A stretch of 64,000 bases of DNA, taken from contig NZ_SMZK01000001.1 in assembly GCF_005938085.1 (NCBI RefSeq), positions 1,426,001 through 1,490,000 on the forward strand, given 5' to 3'. Origin of the DNA: Haloterrigena sp. H1. GTDB lineage: Archaea; Halobacteriota; Halobacteria; Halobacteriales; Natrialbaceae. Within the stretch, counting starts at the first letter, position 1, and every line of letters starts with the position of its first letter. Below, in pieces: positions 44,338 through 53,274 of this stretch. The notes beneath the pieces were generated by a model. It saw nothing but the letters and a program-made list of their open reading frames with translations, ran no database searches and was not told the DNA's origin. The position numbers and the translations under genes were made by a program.

Positions 44338-45039
44338 ATGGTTGCATTCACGGACGCGGAACGGGAGGCAGTGTACAAGACGATTTACGCCCGGCGCGAC
44401 ATCCGGCGGTTTCGTGGCGACCCGATCCCGGATGAAGTGCTCGAGCGACTGCTGCAGGCCGCCCACCACGCGCCAAGCGTCGGGTTCTCGCAACCGTGGG
44501 ATCTCGTCGTCGTCAGCGACGATGAGACCAAAACGGAAATCGCGTCGATCGCAGAACGCGCCATCGCGGCCGCCCGCGAGGGCTACGAGGAACCGCGGCG
44601 AAGCGAGTTCGCGGAACTGAAACTCGAGGGGATTTGCGAGTCCCCGATCAACATCTGTGTGACCTGTGATCCGACCCGCGGCGCACCCCACGTGCTGGGT
44701 CGCAATTCGATGAAGCGCACCGACGTCTACTCGACGTGTCTCGCGGTGCAGAACCTCTGGCTGGCAGCGCGCGCGGAGGGCGTCGGCGTCGGCTGGGTGA
44801 GCGTCCTCTACCCCTACGAGGTCCAGGAAGTCCTCGACATTCCGCCACACGTCAAGCCGGTCGCGTATCTCTGTATAGGCTATCCGGAAGATGGCTTCCC
44901 CGAGGAACCGGTCCTCCAGCAGGAGGGATGGCGCGAGCGACTCGATATGGAGACGCTCGTCCACGAGGAACGCTGGGAGGGTGACGAAACGATGACGGCC
45001 GATCAGGACGAGACTGTGCCGTCAGCCGACTCTTCGTAA
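44338..45039 (+). CDS. bluB: 5,6-dimethylbenzimidazole synthase BluB
   Basis: A 233-residue nitroreductase-fold enzyme. The FMN-binding YARRDIRRFRGDPIP, the SQPWDLVVVSD loop and especially CDPTRGAPHVLGRN and YSTCLAVQNLWLAARAEGVG match BluB, which fragments reduced flavin mononucleotide to make the lower ligand of cobalamin. A plain nitroreductase role remains possible. The last 35 residues are a polar tail. No other cobalamin gene is nearby. The start is ATG 44338, directly behind the palindrome at 44321-44336. Confidence 0.85.
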   Translation: MVAFTDAEREAVYKTIYARRDIRRFRGDPIPDEVLERLLQAAHHAPSVGFSQPWDLVVVSDDETKTEIASIAERAIAAAREGYEEPRRSEFAELKLEGICESPINICVTCDPTRGAPHVLGRNSMKRTDVYSTCLAVQNLWLAARAEGVGVGWVSVLYPYEVQEVLDIPPHVKPVAYLCIGYPEDGFPEEPVLQQEGWRERLDMETLVHEERWEGDETMTADQDETVPSADSS

Positions 45040-45143
45040 CTATCTGATCGCCATCATCGATCCGAGTAGCCTGTCCGTCGCCGAAGTTTCGGAGCCCGAG
45101 CGCAGGCAGCTTGTTACAGCGACCGACCAACCACCGTGGCCGT

Positions 45144-45181
45144 CTCGAGCGCGCGCCTCGAGTAGGAGGCGCGCGCTCGAG
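45144..45181. terminator. 16-bp perfect GC hairpin between bluB and fttA (1 of 3)
   Basis: Arms 45144-45159 (CTCGAGCGCGCGCCTC) and 45166-45181 pair perfectly, with loop GAGTAG. It is the strongest hairpin in the window. Both flanking genes end toward it, so it may act as a bidirectional 3'-end structure. Confidence 0.6.
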
Positions 45182-45204
45182 TCACGGGGGAGGGCAGGCC
45201 GACC

Positions 45205-45232
45205 GCGCGGCGCGCAGGTTCGCGCGCCGCGC
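45205..45232. terminator. 11-bp GC hairpin between bluB and fttA (2 of 3)
   Basis: GCGCGGCGCGC (45205-45215) pairs with GCGCGCCGCGC (45222-45232) around loop AGGTTC. Confidence 0.55.
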
Positions 45233-45256
45233 TGCGGTGCGATCCTGGTGGACATT

Positions 45257-45298
45257 GAAAGGGCGAGCGAGCGCCTGGCGGCGCTCGCGAGGGCTTTC
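45257..45298. terminator. compound hairpin at the fttA stop codon (3 of 3)
   Basis: An outer GAAAG/CTTTC pair and an inner 9-base GCGAGCGCC/GGCGCTCGC stem with loop TGGC. It overlaps the first two bases of the fttA stop codon (stop at 45297-45299 on the minus strand). Confidence 0.5.
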
Positions 45299-47231
45299 AG
45301 AGGAAACGGAAGGTTTCCAGATTCTTCGGCGCGAAGGTGCGCATGTCGTAGTTGTGGTAGAGTGCGCTCGAGAGGTCCTGCGTGGAGCGTTCGTCGCCGT
45401 GGACACAGAGCACCTTCTCGGGGCGTGGGTTCATCGTCTTGACGAAGTTCTCGAGGCCGGCGCGGTCGGCGTGGCCGGAGAAGCCGTCGACGGTTTCGAC
45501 GTTCATGTTCAGCGAGAGGGTGCCGCGGCCGCCGCCGTTGCCCATGGCACCGACTTCGCTGGTCGGAATCTCGTCCCAGCCGTTCTGGATACGTCGGCCG
45601 AGGGTACCCTGGGCCTGATAGCCGACGAAGACGAGCGTCGAGTCCGGATCTGGGCCGATATGCGAGAGCCAGGACATGATCGGGCCGCCGGTGACCATCC
45701 CCGAGGTCGAGAGAATGATACAGGAGTCGCCGTCGGCGACGTCCTGGCGTTCCTCTTCGCCGCCGTCGATGTGGTTGAACTCCTCGGCGAGGAAGGGGTT
45801 CTCGTCCTCGTGGAAGATGCGGTCGCGCAGGTCGTCACGGAGGTACTCGGGATAGGTGGTGTGGATCGCCGTCGCCTCCCAGATCATGCCGTCTAGGTGG
45901 ACCGGCATTGACGGGATTTCCCCTTCACGCATCGCCTCCTCCAAGACGAGCATGATCTCCTGGGAACGCCCGACCGCGAACGCCGGAATGACGACCTTGC
46001 CGCCTTTCTCGTAGGTCTCGTTGATGACTTCCTTGAGGTTCTTCTCGGAGTCTTCCTGATCGGTCTGGTAGTCGTTGCGGCCGCCGTATGTCGACTCCAT
46101 CACGAGCGTTTCGACCCGCGGGAAGTCGTTGGTCGCGCCGTTGAACAGGCGGGTGTCCTCGTAGTGGATGTCACCGGAGAAGGCGACGTTGTAGAGGCCA
46201 TCGCCGATGTGGAAGTGCGAGACGGCCGAGCCAAGAATGTGGCCGGCGTTGTGGAAGGTGAGTTTGACGTCCGGCGCGATGTCGGTGACGTCGCCGTACT
46301 CGAGCGGGATGGTGTGTTTGATCGCCTCGCGGACCTGTTCGCTTTCGTAGGGTGGGCTTCGGCCTTCCTTGGCCGCAACGTCGAGATAGTCGAGAGTCAG
46401 CAGTCCCATCAGGTCCCGCGTGGGTTCGGTACAGTAGATCGGGCCGTCGTAGCCGTACTTGAACAAAAGCGGGATGAGCGCGGAGTGGTCGAGGTGAGCG
46501 TGCGTGAGGACGACGGCGTCGATGGTCTGGGGGCCAGCGCCGAGTGCCTCGGGTGCGTGGAGATAGGGCACTTCGCCTTCCGCGCCGGGTTTGTCACCAC
46601 AGTCGATGAGAATCCGGGTTTCGGGCGTCGAGAGGATGAAGGAGGCCCGGCCGACTTCACGACAGCAGCCCAGTGTGGTGATGCGGACGTACTCGTCGTC
46701 GGACATCTCCTCGCGGTGGATCTGTCGACCGACCTTCTCCAAGATGTCTCGGCGCTCGTCGCGCTCCTGTTTGAGGAAGCTCCGAACGTTCGAGACGGTC
46801 GAGGATTCGATCGGCGGGGTGCGAACGACTTCGGGCGTCCAGCCGACGTTTTTCGTGATTTCGCGGAGCGTCGAGCCGTGGCGGCCGATCACCATGCCTG
46901 GCTTTTCGGCCTCGATGACGACCTCGCCGGTGTCGGCGTGAAAGTCGAGATCTGTCACGCCCGCTTCCTCGGGGATAACGTCCATGATCTCTTCACGTGC
47001 CTGCTCGGGACGGGAGAGAACGCTCGGGTCGGGACGGACGGTGATCCGTTTGCGAAGCTTGCTCGCAAGCTGTCGGATGAGATCGCCCTGCTGGGCAAAC
47101 TTTTTCGGGTCGCGAGTGTAGACCACCAGTTCGGGGCCTTCGTATTTCACCGAGGAGACCGAGATATCGCTCGGTAACTCGCTCGTGATCTGTGCTTTGA
47201 GATCGTCGAGTTGCTGCTCTACAGTGCTCAT
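45297..47231 (-). CDS. fttA: transcription termination factor FttA (aCPSF1)
   Basis: A 644-residue KH/metallo-beta-lactamase/beta-CASP ribonuclease, the archaeal CPSF73 homologue that cleaves nascent RNA to end transcription. The N-terminal KH region includes GMVIGRHGSTLREI at residues 112-125. The zinc motif THAHLDH is at 243-249, followed by HNAGHILGSA, SGDIHYEDT and the C-terminal GFSGHADR and VHGDERS. The length matches the family. Three GC hairpins lie directly downstream of its stop codon. Confidence 0.95.
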   Translation of the reverse strand: MSTVEQQLDDLKAQITSELPSDISVSSVKYEGPELVVYTRDPKKFAQQGDLIRQLASKLRKRITVRPDPSVLSRPEQAREEIMDVIPEEAGVTDLDFHADTGEVVIEAEKPGMVIGRHGSTLREITKNVGWTPEVVRTPPIESSTVSNVRSFLKQERDERRDILEKVGRQIHREEMSDDEYVRITTLGCCREVGRASFILSTPETRILIDCGDKPGAEGEVPYLHAPEALGAGPQTIDAVVLTHAHLDHSALIPLLFKYGYDGPIYCTEPTRDLMGLLTLDYLDVAAKEGRSPPYESEQVREAIKHTIPLEYGDVTDIAPDVKLTFHNAGHILGSAVSHFHIGDGLYNVAFSGDIHYEDTRLFNGATNDFPRVETLVMESTYGGRNDYQTDQEDSEKNLKEVINETYEKGGKVVIPAFAVGRSQEIMLVLEEAMREGEIPSMPVHLDGMIWEATAIHTTYPEYLRDDLRDRIFHEDENPFLAEEFNHIDGGEEERQDVADGDSCIILSTSGMVTGGPIMSWLSHIGPDPDSTLVFVGYQAQGTLGRRIQNGWDEIPTSEVGAMGNGGGRGTLSLNMNVETVDGFSGHADRAGLENFVKTMNPRPEKVLCVHGDERSTQDLSSALYHNYDMRTFAPKNLETFRFL

Positions 47232-47665
47232 AAGTCGCCAATGTGGCTTGCGTGAACTCGCCGTCCGGGATCGAGGACGCTGCCGGGCCGGGCGGAAGCG
47301 ATCGGAGACAACTGACGGAACTCGGTGTCGTGACGGCCGCCGATCGGCCGTCGCCGTGTCAACATCGGTGGTGAGTGTCGTCCGGATGGGACAACGTAGC
47401 TCACACTCCGTCTCGTCTCGTGGATCATCGTATCCTACTCCATGCCTGACGAAGACGCTCCCGGATCGGTTATCCTGGTTCGTGCGGGAAGATTCCAGGG
47501 AGAACCCGCTTACTCGAGGCTATTCTTTGCGTAGTATAAAAGCCTTCGCAAGACAGGGTCCGTAGCCGGTCTCCTGTTGGCCAACAGGAGTATCGCGGCC
47601 GTCCGGGTCGGTGGGTGCGACGGATGATATAGAGCTTTGGCAGCTGCGGCCGTCGTCGATATCCC
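47232..47665. other. 434-base intergenic region between fttA and the 47666 gene
   Basis: Divergent promoters are expected here. I see no convincing gene. TATAAAA at 47535-47541 predicts a plus-strand start near 47565, and the 20-base palindrome at 47571-47590 follows directly. The leader before ATG 47666 would then be about 100 bases, unusually long for this genome. Confidence 0.55.
47571..47590. promoter_or_regulatory. perfect 20-base palindrome downstream of a TATA element
   Basis: CTCCTGTTGG and CCAACAGGAG form a fully symmetric site with no spacer. It begins about six bases after the predicted start site of the TATAAAA promoter at 47535-47541, which suggests a repressor operator. Confidence 0.65.
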
Positions 47666-48148
47666 ATGCACATCACACCCGCTCGCGTCAGTGAGGAACG
47701 CGACTGGATCGTGGCCCGCGCCGATCGAGTCGTCCCGATCATCAACGATGTCCGCGACGACCTCGGCGACATCTTCGAGACCGACGTCGACGCGGTGACG
47801 ACGGCACAGTACCGTACAGAAGTCGACGCCGTCTTCGCCGACGGCGATCTGGCCGTTAACGTCGCCGCGCTGGTCGCGCTCCTCAGAGGGCTCGACGTCG
47901 ACGGTGACTATCCAGGATTCATCGTCGACGAAGTCCTCGGTCGCGAACTGGCCGGGACGATCGCCGGCCGCCAGCCGCTCCGGACGCTCGGCGAGGCGAC
48001 CTACCACTATGCAGACGTCCACGTCCACGGTGAGGAAGGTGAAAACGCCGGCGTCGACGACTGCGAGGCTGCACTGGCCGCCGGCTTTCAGGAACGCCTT
48101 CCCGGTTGGGACTGGACCGAACGCGAGAGTCCGTTCAGCGTCGAATAA
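47666..48148 (+). CDS. conserved-looking haloarchaeal protein, function unknown
   Basis: A 160-residue soluble acidic protein. It starts MHITPARVSEERDWIVARAD and has a predicted helical first half and a more mixed second half with YHYADVHVHGEEGE, a His-rich stretch that could bind metal. It ends in LPGWDWTERESPFSVE. No family is recognised. It is behind a palindromic promoter, which implies dedicated regulation. It converges with the lipoprotein gene at 48153. Confidence 0.72.
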   Translation: MHITPARVSEERDWIVARADRVVPIINDVRDDLGDIFETDVDAVTTAQYRTEVDAVFADGDLAVNVAALVALLRGLDVDGDYPGFIVDEVLGRELAGTIAGRQPLRTLGEATYHYADVHVHGEEGENAGVDDCEAALAAGFQERLPGWDWTERESPFSVE

Positions 48149-48152
48149 GCAG

Positions 48153-48713
48153 TTACGACTCGGTGCCGGTGGTCGACTCGTTCGTGTCGCCGCTCACATC
48201 GGTCGAGTTGTTCGTCGCTCCCTGCTGGCTGTCGGCTGCCGCCTGTTGTTGCTGGAGTTGGTCTCGTCGCTGCGCGAACTGTTCGTACCGATCGCGGGGA
48301 TAGATTGCACTGATGTCGCCGCTTTGCAGCGCGCCAATGATGGTTGCGGCGGGTGCATCGATGAGGAAGAAGCCGTACGACGGGGACGACTGTTCGATCG
48401 TCACGTCGTCATTGGCAGCTGCCAGGTCCTGGATCGCCGCCCCGGCTTCTTCGGTTAGTTCGCGCTGTTTGTCACGGAACCGCTGACCGGCCTGTTGCTG
48501 CGTAATGCTGCCGTTCTCGATGGATTGTCGGAGGTCCTGCTCGTAACTCGTCAGTTGCTCTTGATCCGGCATGACAGTCACTGTCAGCGGGCCATCTGCA
48601 CTTCCCGAGTCGTTCTGCGTGATCGATTCGAGTTGTGAACAGCCGGCAATCGATGCGACTGTACCGGTGCCAGCAGCTGCGAGGAATCCGCGACGGGTGG
48701 GGAGATTCGCCAT
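48153..48713 (-). CDS. Tat-exported lipoprotein, function unknown
   Basis: A 186-residue protein. The N-terminus has a twin-arginine motif (TRRGFLAAAG) followed by a hydrophobic stretch and the lipobox SIAGC, so it is exported folded and lipid-anchored. The mature part is helical and rich in Gln, Asn and Ser (QQQQAAADSQQGATNNS near the end). No enzymatic motif is recognised. The start is ATG 48713. It is divergent from nucS. Confidence 0.78.
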   Translation of the reverse strand: MANLPTRRGFLAAAGTGTVASIAGCSQLESITQNDSGSADGPLTVTVMPDQEQLTSYEQDLRQSIENGSITQQQAGQRFRDKQRELTEEAGAAIQDLAAANDDVTIEQSSPSYGFFLIDAPAATIIGALQSGDISAIYPRDRYEQFAQRRDQLQQQQAAADSQQGATNNSTDVSGDTNESTTGTES

Positions 48714-48838
48714 CGTGTCGTGTGCGGGGTGGGAGGTCAATATACCTTCTGCGTTCGTCTTGACTCGAGGGCGACGACTCGAGACGAAATCCACCCGACA
48801 GCGGGGGGCTTTTATCTGTCCCGCCATTACCGCTGCCA

Positions 48839-49582
48839 GTGACGGAGTCAGAGCACGGGCAACGAACCGAGACCGTCGAGCGGCCGACGCCGGCGACGGC
48901 CCGCGATGTGATCGCCCGCGGATTCGATCGCGACGCCATCGTGACCGTCTTCGGGCGCTGTACCGTCGATTACGACGGCCGGGCGACGAGCTATCTCGAG
49001 GCGGGCGACCGCCACGTCATGTTCAAACCCGACGGCGCGGCGCTGGTCCATACCGACGAAGGCCAGCAGCCGGTCAACTGGCAGCCGCCGGGCTGTGACC
49101 ACGACGTCTTCACGGATGACGAGGTGCTCGTCCTCGAGAGCTGCCGATCGACGCCGGACGAACGTCTCACTGTCCGGTTTCAGGAGATCCACCAGGTCTC
49201 CGCGCTGTCTGGCTCCGACGAGAACGACCTCGCCCTCGTCGGTACCGAGGAGGACCTCCGCCAGCAGATCTTGGAACAACCCGGGCTGCTCGAGCCCGGC
49301 TTTACACCGCTGGCGACCGAGCGCGACACGCCGGCGGGTGCGGTCGACATCTACGGCGAAGATGACGCTGGGCGGGCGGTCGTCGTCGAACTGAAACGCC
49401 GGCGGGTCGGTCCCGACGCGGTGAGCCAGCTCCGGCGGTACGTCGACGCCCTCGAGCGGGATCTCCACGCCGAGGCGACGGTCCGCGGGATTCTGGTCGC
49501 GCCGTCGGTGACCGATCGCGCGGCGCGGCTGCTCGACGATCACGGCCTCGAATTCGTCTCGCTTGAGCCGCCGGCCGAGTGA
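48839..49582 (+). CDS. nucS: endonuclease NucS (EndoMS mismatch endonuclease)
   Basis: A 247-residue RecB-like nuclease. The N-terminal DNA-binding domain includes CTVDYDGRATSYLEAGDRHVMFKPDG, and the C-terminal catalytic domain has GAVDIYGEDD with the metal aspartate, VVVELKRRRVGPDAVSQLRRY (E-x-K) and VRGILVAP. NucS cuts double strands at mismatches in archaea and actinobacteria. The start is GTG 48839. It is 850 bases from the end of mutS, bringing two mismatch repair systems together. Confidence 0.93.
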   Translation: MTESEHGQRTETVERPTPATARDVIARGFDRDAIVTVFGRCTVDYDGRATSYLEAGDRHVMFKPDGAALVHTDEGQQPVNWQPPGCDHDVFTDDEVLVLESCRSTPDERLTVRFQEIHQVSALSGSDENDLALVGTEEDLRQQILEQPGLLEPGFTPLATERDTPAGAVDIYGEDDAGRAVVVELKRRRVGPDAVSQLRRYVDALERDLHAEATVRGILVAPSVTDRAARLLDDHGLEFVSLEPPAE

Positions 49583-49595
49583 GATATGGAAGCCG

Positions 49596-50051
49596 TCAGG
49601 CCGGGTACGTTCCTTCGAGACGTGTCTCCGCGAGGACGTGGCCGTCCATCGCTGACCGGAGTTCGTCTGCGCCGGCGTCGGATCCGAGGTCGAGCGATGC
49701 GTCCAACGCGTACAGTTCGAACCGGTAGGTATGTTCCCTGTCCGGTGGGTTCGGGCCGCCGTAGCCGTGCTCGCCGTAGTCGTTCGTTCCCTCGGTCGCG
49801 TCGGCGGCGTCCCAGTCTTCGGCGATCGTTTCCGTCGTCGTCGGGACGTTCCAGACGACCCAGTGATCCCAGATTTTCCCGGCGGGCGCTCTCGCGTCCG
49901 GATCGTCGACGATCAATGCGAGTGATTCGGCGTCGTCGGGGACGCCGTCGATCTCGAGTGGCGGGTTGACGTCGTCGTTCGTGTAGCCGTACGCCGCGGG
50001 GATGCGCTCGCCATCGTCGAACGCCGGACTCGACAGTGATAGGTCTCCCAT
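49596..50051 (-). CDS. YbhB/YbcL (phosphatidylethanolamine-binding) family protein
   Basis: A 151-residue PEBP-like protein. The family signature is intact: FDDGERIPAAYGYTNDDVNPP, LIVDDPDARAPAGKIWDHWVVWNVP and HGYGGPNPPDREHTYRFELYALD. Members bind small anionic ligands; the role in archaea is unknown. ATG 50051 is preferred because GAGGTG lies eight bases upstream; an ATG at 50069 would add six residues. It converges with nucS across 13 bases. Confidence 0.92.
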   Translation of the reverse strand: MGDLSLSSPAFDDGERIPAAYGYTNDDVNPPLEIDGVPDDAESLALIVDDPDARAPAGKIWDHWVVWNVPTTTETIAEDWDAADATEGTNDYGEHGYGGPNPPDREHTYRFELYALDASLDLGSDAGADELRSAMDGHVLAETRLEGTYPA

Positions 50052-50174
50052 CTCTGTTTCACCTCTCATCTCGGCTGTTCACCGGCGTGACAGAAGAACC
50101 TTACAGCCGGCTCGAGGGCTGGCTGTGGGGCGATCGAACCGACGTAAGCGGCCCGAACCCGTCCAAGCGGTCGG

Positions 50175-50318
50175 CTACCGACGAACGGTGAAGATCACGA
50201 TCCCCAGTACCAGCAACATAACACCCCACCACCACGATTTTCCCGGGAGATACGCTAGCAGGAGGGTGACGATGCCCGACGTGATGAGCGACCAGCCGAT
50301 AGTCGTTCGATACGTCAT
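50175..50318 (-). CDS. 47-residue two-helix membrane protein
   Basis: ATG 50318 to TAG 50175. It begins MTYRTTIGWSLITSGIVTLL, has a hydrophobic first segment (residues 7-24), a PGKSWWWG turn, and a second hydrophobic segment (residues 31-45) ending in TVRR. The clean two-helix pattern with a basic tail, and codon use like its neighbours, support it as a real gene. The function is unknown. It lies between mutS and the PEBP gene, all on the minus strand. Confidence 0.6.
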   Translation of the reverse strand: MTYRTTIGWSLITSGIVTLLLAYLPGKSWWWGVMLLVLGIVIFTVRR

Positions 50319-50431
50319 GGGATGATGTCGTCGCTGTCACGGTTGTGTGTTGTGCCGGATGGTGCCATACGCGGTCTGCTTGGCGTTCCACGTCGACGGC
50401 TTGGATCGACGCGACCGACGGAGCGACCGGC

Positions 50432-53152
50432 TTACTCCTCGAGCAGCCGTTTGAGCCGATCGAGTTCCGTCAGCGCCTCGACGGGCGTGAGGTGGGCGAG
50501 ATCGAGCGCGCGGAGTTCGGCCGCCACGTCCGCCGGTACGTCCCCGCCGTCTGCAGTCGCTGTCTCCGGTGCGTTCTCGTCGGTGTCTGGGGCCGGTCCA
50601 TCGCTCGAGCCAGTGCCGATAGCTGCCTCGCTGCCATCGTCGCCCGTCCCGGCCTCCGCGGCGGCTGCGTCGGCGACCAGTTCCCGCGCTCGATCGACTA
50701 CATCCTCGGGCACGCCGGCCGCAGTCGCGACCTCGACGCCATATGAGCCCGTGGCCGCGCCGGGCGCGATCTCGTGGTGGAAGGCGACCTCGCCGTCGTC
50801 CTGATCGACCTCGAAGTGGAGGGAAAAGGCGGCCGCGAGGTCGTCTGCCAGTTCGGTCAGCGGATGGTGATGCGTCGCGAAAAGCGTCGTCGCGCCGACT
50901 GCGTCGTGGAGGTGTTCGGTGATCGCCTGCGCGATGGCCATGCCGTCAGCAGTCGAGGTGCCTCGCCCGACCTCGTCGAGGAGGACGAGCGAGCCTTCGT
51001 CGGCGTCTCGGAGGATCGTCGCGAGTTCGTCCATCTCGACCATGAACGTCGACCGCCCGCCGGCGATGTCGTCGCTGGCCCCAACGCGGGTGAAGATCCG
51101 GTCGACCGGCGTGAGTCTGGCGGCGCGAGCGGGGACGAAACTCCCAACCTGTGCCAACAGAACGATCTGGGCCACCTGGCGCATGTACGTCGACTTGCCG
51201 GACATGTTGGGGCCGGTAATCACCGCCAGCCGCCGGTCGCTGGTCAGGTGGGCATCGTTGGGGACGAACGACTCCTGGGTACGCTCGACAACCGGGTGGC
51301 GACCGCCTTCGATATCGATCTCGAGGCCGTCCCGTTCCTCGCGCTCGAGCAGCTCCGGCCGGCAGTAGTCGTACTGGGCGGCGACGGTCGCGAGCGAGAC
51401 GAGCGCGTCGAGCGTCGCCAGCGCGTCGGCCAGGGCCTGGACGCGTTCGACTTCGGCGGCGATCTCGCGGCGCACCGCACAGAAGAGTTCGTACTCGCGG
51501 TCATCGGCCCGTTGCTCGGCGCCGACGATTTCGTCTTCGCGCGATTTCAGTTCTGGCGTGACGAAGCGCTCGGAGTTTTTTAGCGTCTGGCGGCGCTGGT
51601 AGTCGTCGGGGACGGCGTCGAGATTCGGATTCGTCACCTCGATGTAGTAGCCATGCACCGAGTTGTGGCCGACCTTCAGCGAGCTGATGCCGGTGCGCTC
51701 GCGTTCGCGTGCCTCTAAGTCGTCGATCCACTGTTTGCCGTCGCGGGCGGTCGCGCGCACCTCGTCGAGGTCGTCATCGTACCCCTCTGCGATGATTCCG
51801 CCCTCGGTAATCTCGATCGGTGGCTCGGCGACGATCGCGTCCTCGATCAACTCGCGGACGTCCGAAAGCGGATCGAGCGCCTCGTGGAGCTCCCGTAGCC
51901 GTCCGCAGTCGGCGTCCTCGAGTTGGGCACGGATCTCGGGGACGACCGCGAGCGTATCCCGCAGCGAACGCAGGTCTCGCGCGTTGGCCCGCTCGCGGGA
52001 GATCCGTCCGATCAGTCGCTCGAGGTCATAGACCTCCCGCAGCCGCTCGTGAAGCTGTTCGCGTCGCTGGACGGCCGCTTTCAGTTCCGCGACTGCGTCG
52101 TGGCGCGCCTCGATTCGTGCGGGCTCGAGCAGCGGTCGGCGGAGCCAATCGCGAAGCCGGCGGCCGCCGAGGGCGCTCGCGGTTTCGTCGAGCACGCCGA
52201 TCAACGTCGCATCGTCGCGGCCGTGGACCGTCCGGGGTTCGAACAGCTCGAGGCTGCGCAGGGCGACGGCGTCGAGTAAGAGATACTCGCGGGGGTCGTA
52301 GCGGGTGAGCTGCGTGATGTACTCGAGGCGCTGGTCGGCGTCGCCCTCGAAGACGGCGTCGACGCGTTCGTCGTCGCCGCGCTCGCCCTCGTGGTCGCCG
52401 CCGCGGACGTACTCGGCGTAGGCTAGTAATGCGCCGCAGGCACGGATTTCGGCGTCGGTTGCGAGCAGAGCGTCGGGATTTCTGAAGTATGCGGCGAGCT
52501 TTTTGCCGGCCCGCTCGCGGTCGAACGCACGCGCGTCGAACGGCGTCACCATACAGTCGTCAGGAACGGGCGCTGCCGGCGCGTCGGGACCGACGACCGC
52601 CTCCGAGGGGGCAAAGCGGCTCAGTTCGTCGGCGATCGATTCGGTCGCCGTCGCGCTCGTCGCGTAGAAGTCGCCGGTCGAGACGTCGAGGAAGGCCAGG
52701 CCGAGTCGCTCGTCGTCGCGGGCGAGCGCCGCCACGAAGTTGTTGTCGTCGCTGGCAAGTAGTTCGTCCTCGGTGAGCGTCCCCGGCGTGATTACGCGCG
52801 TGACTGCCCGCTCGACGACGCCCGAGGTCTCGCCGGGCTCTTCGACTTGATCCGCGACGGCGACCCGGTAGCCGGCTTCGAGTAAGTCCTCGATGTACGA
52901 CTCGGCGTTGTCGATCGGAATGCCGGCCATCGGGTACTCGCCGGTGGAGTCCTCACGGCTCGTCAGGGCGATCTCGAGCAGACGCGCGGTACGTTCGGCC
53001 GCGCCACAGAAGGTTTCGTAGAAATCACCGACTTGAAAGAGGACGATCGCGTCGTCGTAGCGTGCACAGAGGTCGTGATACTGCGCCATCATCGGCGTCA
53101 GCTCGTCGCGTTTCTCGGCCATCGCGTCGGGCGGGCCAAGCGCCGGATCCAT
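50432..53152 (-). CDS. mutS: DNA mismatch repair protein MutS
   Basis: A 906-residue MutS1. The mismatch-wedging motif [10 protein letters not shown] is at about residues 39-48, so this is a true repair MutS and not MutS2. The C-terminal ATPase has GPNMSGKST (Walker A), [16 protein letters not shown] and FATHHHPL. The C-terminal 90 residues include an acidic, low-complexity insert before a final helix-rich dimerisation segment ([17 protein letters not shown]). mutL is not in the window. A second, unrelated mismatch nuclease, NucS, is close by. Confidence 0.94.
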   Translation of the reverse strand: MDPALGPPDAMAEKRDELTPMMAQYHDLCARYDDAIVLFQVGDFYETFCGAAERTARLLEIALTSREDSTGEYPMAGIPIDNAESYIEDLLEAGYRVAVADQVEEPGETSGVVERAVTRVITPGTLTEDELLASDDNNFVAALARDDERLGLAFLDVSTGDFYATSATATESIADELSRFAPSEAVVGPDAPAAPVPDDCMVTPFDARAFDRERAGKKLAAYFRNPDALLATDAEIRACGALLAYAEYVRGGDHEGERGDDERVDAVFEGDADQRLEYITQLTRYDPREYLLLDAVALRSLELFEPRTVHGRDDATLIGVLDETASALGGRRLRDWLRRPLLEPARIEARHDAVAELKAAVQRREQLHERLREVYDLERLIGRISRERANARDLRSLRDTLAVVPEIRAQLEDADCGRLRELHEALDPLSDVRELIEDAIVAEPPIEITEGGIIAEGYDDDLDEVRATARDGKQWIDDLEARERERTGISSLKVGHNSVHGYYIEVTNPNLDAVPDDYQRRQTLKNSERFVTPELKSREDEIVGAEQRADDREYELFCAVRREIAAEVERVQALADALATLDALVSLATVAAQYDYCRPELLEREERDGLEIDIEGGRHPVVERTQESFVPNDAHLTSDRRLAVITGPNMSGKSTYMRQVAQIVLLAQVGSFVPARAARLTPVDRIFTRVGASDDIAGGRSTFMVEMDELATILRDADEGSLVLLDEVGRGTSTADGMAIAQAITEHLHDAVGATTLFATHHHPLTELADDLAAAFSLHFEVDQDDGEVAFHHEIAPGAATGSYGVEVATAAGVPEDVVDRARELVADAAAAEAGTGDDGSEAAIGTGSSDGPAPDTDENAPETATADGGDVPADVAAELRALDLAHLTPVEALTELDRLKRLLEE

Positions 53153-53274
53153 ACCCGGAGTCGGCCGTCCGACGCGGAAATAGCTTGCTGGATCCGCGCG
53201 GCGTGGCCGTCAGTCGGCTTACGTGACTATCACGAAACGGGAAAAGCGTATTACGGTCGGTCGCAGACAGACCG

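Noticed and set aside
47442-47534. 30-codon frame MPDEDAPGSVILVRAG in the fttA upstream region
   Set aside because: No promoter at the right distance and no family resemblance; chance is sufficient explanation.
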